Below are positions 41,643-42,865 of a stretch of 42,865 bases of DNA, in pieces. The position numbers were made by a program, and so were the translations under genes. The first letter of the stretch is position 1. Every line of letters begins with the position of its first letter. This DNA comes from Lachnospiraceae bacterium (GTDB taxonomy: Bacteria; Bacillota_A; Clostridia; Lachnospirales; Lachnospiraceae): positions 1 through 42,865 of the forward strand of contig JAILOC010000005.1 of assembly GCA_024691045.1 (NCBI GenBank), read 5' to 3'. Below the pieces are notes generated by a model. The model did no database searches. It worked only from the letters and a program-made list of their open reading frames with translations, and was not told the DNA's origin.

Positions 41643-42599
41643 TTGAAGATCGGAAATGTTGAATTAAAGAATGATTATATCCTCGGTCCCATGGCCGGAG
41701 TCACTGATACGGCGTTCCGCATAATATGCTCTGAACTTGGTGCGGGGCTTGTATGTGCGGAGATGGTCAGTGCAAAGGCGATTTCCTATCACAACAAGAA
41801 TACCGTATCGATGCTTGAAACCGCTGAGAGTGAACATCCCGTGAGCATGCAGCTGTTCGGATCGGAGCCCGATATCCTCGGTGAGGTGACGGCCGGTCTG
41901 CAGGATCATGATTTCGAGATCATCGATTTCAATATGGGCTGTCCCGTTCCCAAGGTTGCCGGCAACGGAGAGGGAAGCGCACTTATGAAGGATCCCGGGC
42001 TTGCCGGAAGGATCCTTAAGGCTATGGTAGATAATTCGCCGAAGAAGCCCGTAACGGTCAAGATAAGAAAAGGCTGGGATGCCGAGCATATTAATGCCGT
42101 GGAGGTTGCAAAGATCGCTGAGGATGCGGGAGTTGCCGCAATAGCCGTTCATGCAAGGACCAGGACCCAGTATTATTCCGGCGAGGCCGATTGGGACATC
42201 ATCAGGCAGGTCAAGGAAGCCGTGAAGATACCTGTCATCGGAAACGGTGACGTTGTCGCACCTGAAGATGCACTCCGTATGAAAAAGGAGACCGGATGCG
42301 ACGGCGTTATGATCGCCAGGGCCACAAGAGGAAATCCCTGGATATTCAGACAGATATGCGACCTTGAAGCGGGAAGGGAAGTTTACATCCCCGATAACGA
42401 AGAAAAGAGAAGAGTCGCAAGAAGACACGGCGAGCTTCTCCTTATATACAAGGGTGAATACACGGCTGTCAGGGAAATGAGGGCACATCTTGCCTGGTAT
42501 ACGCATGGTATGCCCGGAGCATCGAAGCTCAGGGGCAGGGTATCACAGATGCTCTCGATGGATGACCTCTTTTCTGCCATAGAAGAAATATTTCCGTGA
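41643..42599 (+). CDS. dusB: tRNA dihydrouridine synthase (DusB type)
   Basis: FMN enzyme reducing uridine to dihydrouridine in tRNA. Motifs: ILGPMAGVTDTAFRIIC at the N-terminus (FMN), IDFNMGCPVPKVAGNGEGSALM with the catalytic cysteine, KIRKGWD, AIAVHARTRTQYYSGEADW, VIGNGDVVAPEDAL and GVMIARATRGNPWIF. The 318 residues fit DusB. The start is TTG with no clear ribosome binding site; no ATG or GTG is in frame before the conserved first strand. The 89 bases before it hold no gene. An interspersed repeat unit begins four bases after the stop. Confidence 0.92.
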   Translation: MKIGNVELKNDYILGPMAGVTDTAFRIICSELGAGLVCAEMVSAKAISYHNKNTVSMLETAESEHPVSMQLFGSEPDILGEVTAGLQDHDFEIIDFNMGCPVPKVAGNGEGSALMKDPGLAGRILKAMVDNSPKKPVTVKIRKGWDAEHINAVEVAKIAEDAGVAAIAVHARTRTQYYSGEADWDIIRQVKEAVKIPVIGNGDVVAPEDALRMKKETGCDGVMIARATRGNPWIFRQICDLEAGREVYIPDNEEKRRVARRHGELLLIYKGEYTAVREMRAHLAWYTHGMPGASKLRGRVSQMLSMDDLFSAIEEIFP

Positions 42600-42602
42600 A
42601 GG

Positions 42603-42631
42603 GTGAACGGAGGAACCGTCCCCTCGTTCAC
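42603..42631 (-). repeat. Fourth GGGGACGGTTC hairpin unit
   Basis: 29 bases identical to unit 2 at 6527-6555 except one position (C for T), in the same orientation. The ends GTGAACG and CGTTCAC are perfectly complementary. Located four bases after the dusB stop, like the first cluster just downstream of a gene. Confidence 0.88.
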
Positions 42632-42650
42632 CCCTGTTTTGGAGTGCCGG

Positions 42651-42865
42651 ATGAAGGTATTATTTTACAGATACAACAGCATATGCGAGCCGGATTACAT
42701 CGAGGCATTTAAAAAGGCAGGTCTTGAGGTTGCCGAGATCACCGAGGAAATGTACAGAAAGAGTATGTCCGGTGAGGAGAGGGCAAGGATCCTTCTTGAG
42801 GGAATAGCTGCCCATAAGCCTTTATTTGTCTTTTCGATAGATTATTTTCCGTTCATCTCGATCGT
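42651..42865 (+). CDS. Partial CgeB/DUF3880-like glycosyltransferase family protein (5' end only)
   Basis: Open from ATG 42651 to the window edge, 71 codons. The translated start reads MKVLFYRYNSICEPDYIEAF, followed by a helix, and ends LFVFSIDYFPFISIV. This looks like the N-terminal Rossmann half of CgeB-like (DUF3880) proteins, which are glycosyltransferases of surface or spore sugars. GGAG at 42641-42644 supports the start. Only the first domain is seen, so the call is tentative. Confidence 0.6.
   Translation, partial: MKVLFYRYNSICEPDYIEAFKKAGLEVAEITEEMYRKSMSGEERARILLEGIAAHKPLFVFSIDYFPFISI

Overview
The window looks like a chromosomal segment of a motile, low-to-moderate GC Firmicute, most likely a Lachnospiraceae relative (Clostridia). 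The pointers are an mbl-flhO-flhP type flagellar/cytoskeletal operon, a comF-yvyF pair, the cdaA-cdaR-glmM operon, strong AGGAGG ribosome binding sites, and several small proteins of types I associate with Lachnospiraceae. The taxonomic call is an inference from gene content; there is no rRNA or tRNA gene in the window. Almost everything is on the + strand. Only two genes (20839-23918) are on the - strand.

Layout. (1) 62-6479: MreB/Mbl actin homologue, two FlgF/FlgG-type rod proteins, a FlgJ-type rod-binding protein, RecD2 helicase, ComF and the YvyF-type zinc protein, packed as one operon-like run. (2) 6491-6642: a perfect 29-bp inverted repeat plus a third related unit, then a hairpin. A fourth copy of the same unit lies at 42603-42631. 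(3) 6679-11670: two membrane proteins, then diadenylate cyclase CdaA, its YbbR-domain regulator and GlmM, which link c-di-AMP to cell-wall precursor supply. (4) 11767-12033: HPr with its own promoter and terminator. (5) 12108-27511: a surface-polysaccharide locus. It holds a sugar-1-phosphate transferase that starts the lipid-linked glycan, three GtrB-like polyprenyl-phosphate glycosyltransferases, two other GT2 enzymes, two GT4 enzymes and three polytopic membrane proteins. An opposed pair encodes an anchored trypsin-like protease and an SGNH hydrolase. (6) 27544-32413: dnaE and pfkA. (7) 32500-36309: a small membrane protein, a GntR regulator, proC, a SpoU-type RNA methyltransferase, and a 39-codon EAA-loop ORF coupled to a degenerate ABC ATPase. 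(8) 36371-42599: SleB-type cell wall hydrolase, NfeD plus SPFH protein, argF, birA, a small family protein and dusB. (9) 42651-end: the 5' part of a CgeB/DUF3880-like gene.

Most of the window is standard core gene content. The parts that standard annotation does not explain well are: the 39-residue EAA mini-protein with an ABC ATPase lacking LSGGQ and the H-loop histidine (35612-36309); the dispersed GGGGACGGTTC hairpin units; a long inverted repeat over the -35 position of a nearly leaderless glycosyltransferase gene (15670-15778); a GT-C-like membrane protein that appears split over two overlapping genes (13058-14889); and a recurring extended -10 promoter form (TGnTATAAT-like) at seven or so sites.
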